NCBI RefSeq assembly: GCF_014656545.1
Contig: NZ_BNDS01000002.1
Coordinates: 1 to 64,000, forward strand
Reading direction: 5' to 3'
DNA: 64,000 nt
Source of the DNA: Neobacillus kokaensis
GTDB lineage: Bacteria > Bacillota > Bacilli > Bacillales > Cytobacillaceae
The position numbers were made by a program, and so were the translations under genes. Numbering within the stretch: position 1 is the first letter of the stretch; each line of letters opens with the position of its first letter. A model generated the notes under the pieces. The model searched no databases. It was given only the letters and a program-made list of their open reading frames with translations, and was not told the origin of the DNA. Of the stretch, positions 63,121 to 64,000 are shown in pieces.

Positions 63121-63122
63121 AT

Positions 63123-63156
63123 AAAAAAACAGCTTGCAGTCGCAAGCTGTTTTTTT
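63123..63156. terminator. Bidirectional terminator between yqfW and zur
   Basis: AACAGCTTGC and GCAAGCTGTT form a perfect stem with a three-base loop, with A7 and T7 tracts on either side. Confidence 0.92.
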
Positions 63157-63568
63157 ATTGTGTACATTCGGGACATCTTCCGTAAATTTCAAATTTATGC
63201 CCCGAAACTTCATATCCCTTTAAATTTTCAATTAATTCGTCCATTGGGCAAGTTTCAATTTCTTTTGTTTTGCCGCATGATAAACAGATAAAGTGATGAT
63301 GGTGCTGATGAACCGTACAGGTAAAGCGAAAATGTTTTTCCCCAGATAATTCCGTCATCTCCAAAATCCCCATATTAACAAACAGAGCAAGATTGCGATA
63401 AATCGTATCAAAGCTCAACCCAGGATACTCATCTTTTAACTGCTCAAAAACATCCTTCGCTGTTAAATATTTATCACTGTCAGCAAACACTTGCAGCATG
63501 TCTTCTCTTTTACCAGTTTGCTTAAAGCCATTTTCCTTTAAATATTGAATCGCCTCATGAACGTTCAT
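63155..63568 (-). CDS. zur: Zinc uptake repressor Zur (Fur family)
   Basis: 137 residues. Winged-helix part, then a dimer domain with CLSCGK and CPECTQ (structural zinc) and the His-rich sensing part [11 protein letters not shown]. Zur represses zinc import genes when zinc is plentiful. I start at the ATG at 63566-63568 ([20 protein letters not shown]) with AAAAGGAG ahead; the eight-codon extension overlaps the permease gene. It follows the permease, overlapping it by 14 bases. Confidence 0.95.
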   Translation of the reverse strand: MNVHEAIQYLKENGFKQTGKREDMLQVFADSDKYLTAKDVFEQLKDEYPGLSFDTIYRNLALFVNMGILEMTELSGEKHFRFTCTVHQHHHHFICLSCGKTKEIETCPMDELIENLKGYEVSGHKFEIYGRCPECTQ

Positions 63569-64000
63569 GGAACCCGATCTCCTTTTGCACATGCCTTTTT
63601 ATCATCCATTTTTTAGAAAAAATCGTCAATATTAAAATCAATACAGCAATTATGACAATCGTACCACCAGGAGCCAAATCTAAATAATAGGCTGAAAATA
63701 ACCCGCCAAGCACTGAGATTTCCCCAAATAGGACGGAGAAAAGAATAGTCTGCTTAAATCCCTTGGCAATGCGGATACTTGCTGCAACAGGAAGGGTCAT
63801 CAAGGACGATACTAATAAAATACCGACAATTCTCATTGAAGCAGCTATCACCAGTGCTACCATCACAATAAAAATAAAATGAATCGTTTTAGCAGGGATC
63901 CCCGAAGCTTTTGCGTGCTCTTCATCAAAAGATAAAATAAACAATTCTTTATATAAGAGTAAAATCAATGCAACAACAACAACACTAATAATAAAAATAA
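63555..64000 (-). CDS. znuB: Zinc ABC transporter permease ZnuB-like, 5' part beyond the window
   Basis: About 148 visible C-terminal codons of an ABC-3 family permease, open to the edge of the window. The text [20 protein letters not shown] and [20 protein letters not shown] is typical of zinc/manganese permeases. With zur directly after it, zinc import is the likely role. Four or five helices are visible. Zur probably controls its own operon in response to zinc; no Zur box is visible because the promoter lies outside. Confidence 0.93.
   Translation of the reverse strand, partial: IFIISVVVVALILLLYKELFILSFDEEHAKASGIPAKTIHFIFIVMVALVIAASMRIVGILLVSSLMTLPVAASIRIAKGFKQTILFSVLFGEISVLGGLFSAYYLDLAPGGTIVIIAVLILILTIFSKKWMIKRHVQKEIGFHERS

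Overview
The window is a low-GC chromosomal segment from a Bacillaceae-type Gram-positive (Bacillus, Neobacillus or a close relative). Gene content and order largely match the yqf-yqg-yqh region of Bacillus subtilis. Start regions carry strong AGGAGG-type ribosome sites, and intrinsic terminators lie between most transcription units. I saw no rRNA, tRNA, CRISPR array, phage or intact insertion sequence.

Layout. (1) 1-5600, mostly minus strand: an accessory cytochrome c region. It holds System I (Ccm) maturation genes (an unknown membrane protein, a CcmE with CxxxY in place of HxxxY, CcmF, a CcmH-like protein and a gene cut by the window edge). Next to these is a separate operon of a PCYCGC-motif lipoprotein and a diheme cytochrome c. 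The lipoprotein gene has an in-frame TGA exactly where the family has the first Cys of a CxxC pair, followed by 44 sensible codons and a hairpin with bacterial SECIS geometry. It is probably a selenoprotein with a UxxC motif, and is the most interesting object in the window. (2) 5648-10377: efp, papA, yqhR, yqhQ, yqhP, yqhO. (3) 10480-20930: a block not found at this place in B. subtilis: copA and copZ with CsoR-type operators, a small Met-rich secreted protein, a CcdA-like thiol transporter, a histidine kinase/response regulator pair with a Met/His-rich membrane peptide, a small NlpC/P60 hydrolase, and class II (B12-dependent) ribonucleotide reductase behind a pair of NrdR boxes. (4) 21078-29432: lipM, yqhL, the glycine cleavage operon gcvT-gcvPA-gcvPB under a tandem glycine riboswitch, yqhH and yqhG. 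(5) 29578-38559: yqgU, yqgW, yqgX, a DUF185 methyltransferase, yqgY, a SufR-like regulator, yqzE and the comGA-GG competence operon. (6) 38691-48131: glcK, yqgQ, the rhomboid protease gluP, ldh, a DUF92 protein, a 5-formyl-THF cyclo-ligase, rpmG, and a glycosyltransferase/DUF4912 cluster. (7) 48417-55889: the phosphate operon pstSCAB1B2-phoU behind PhoP boxes, then pbpA. (8) 56030-64000: yqgE, sodA, fnr, yqgB, yqfZ, ispG, yqfX, yqfW, zur and the start of a zinc ABC permease.

How the parts fit. The window combines housekeeping genes (EF-P, glycine cleavage, lipoylation, isoprenoid synthesis, phosphate uptake, cell wall synthesis) with respiratory and redox genes: cytochrome c maturation, an Fe-S Fnr, lactate dehydrogenase and an oxygen-independent ribonucleotide reductase. 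That suggests a facultative organism with extra respiratory chains. ResD-like sites before both operons at the left end would fit oxygen control of that system, but this is inference from motif matching by eye.
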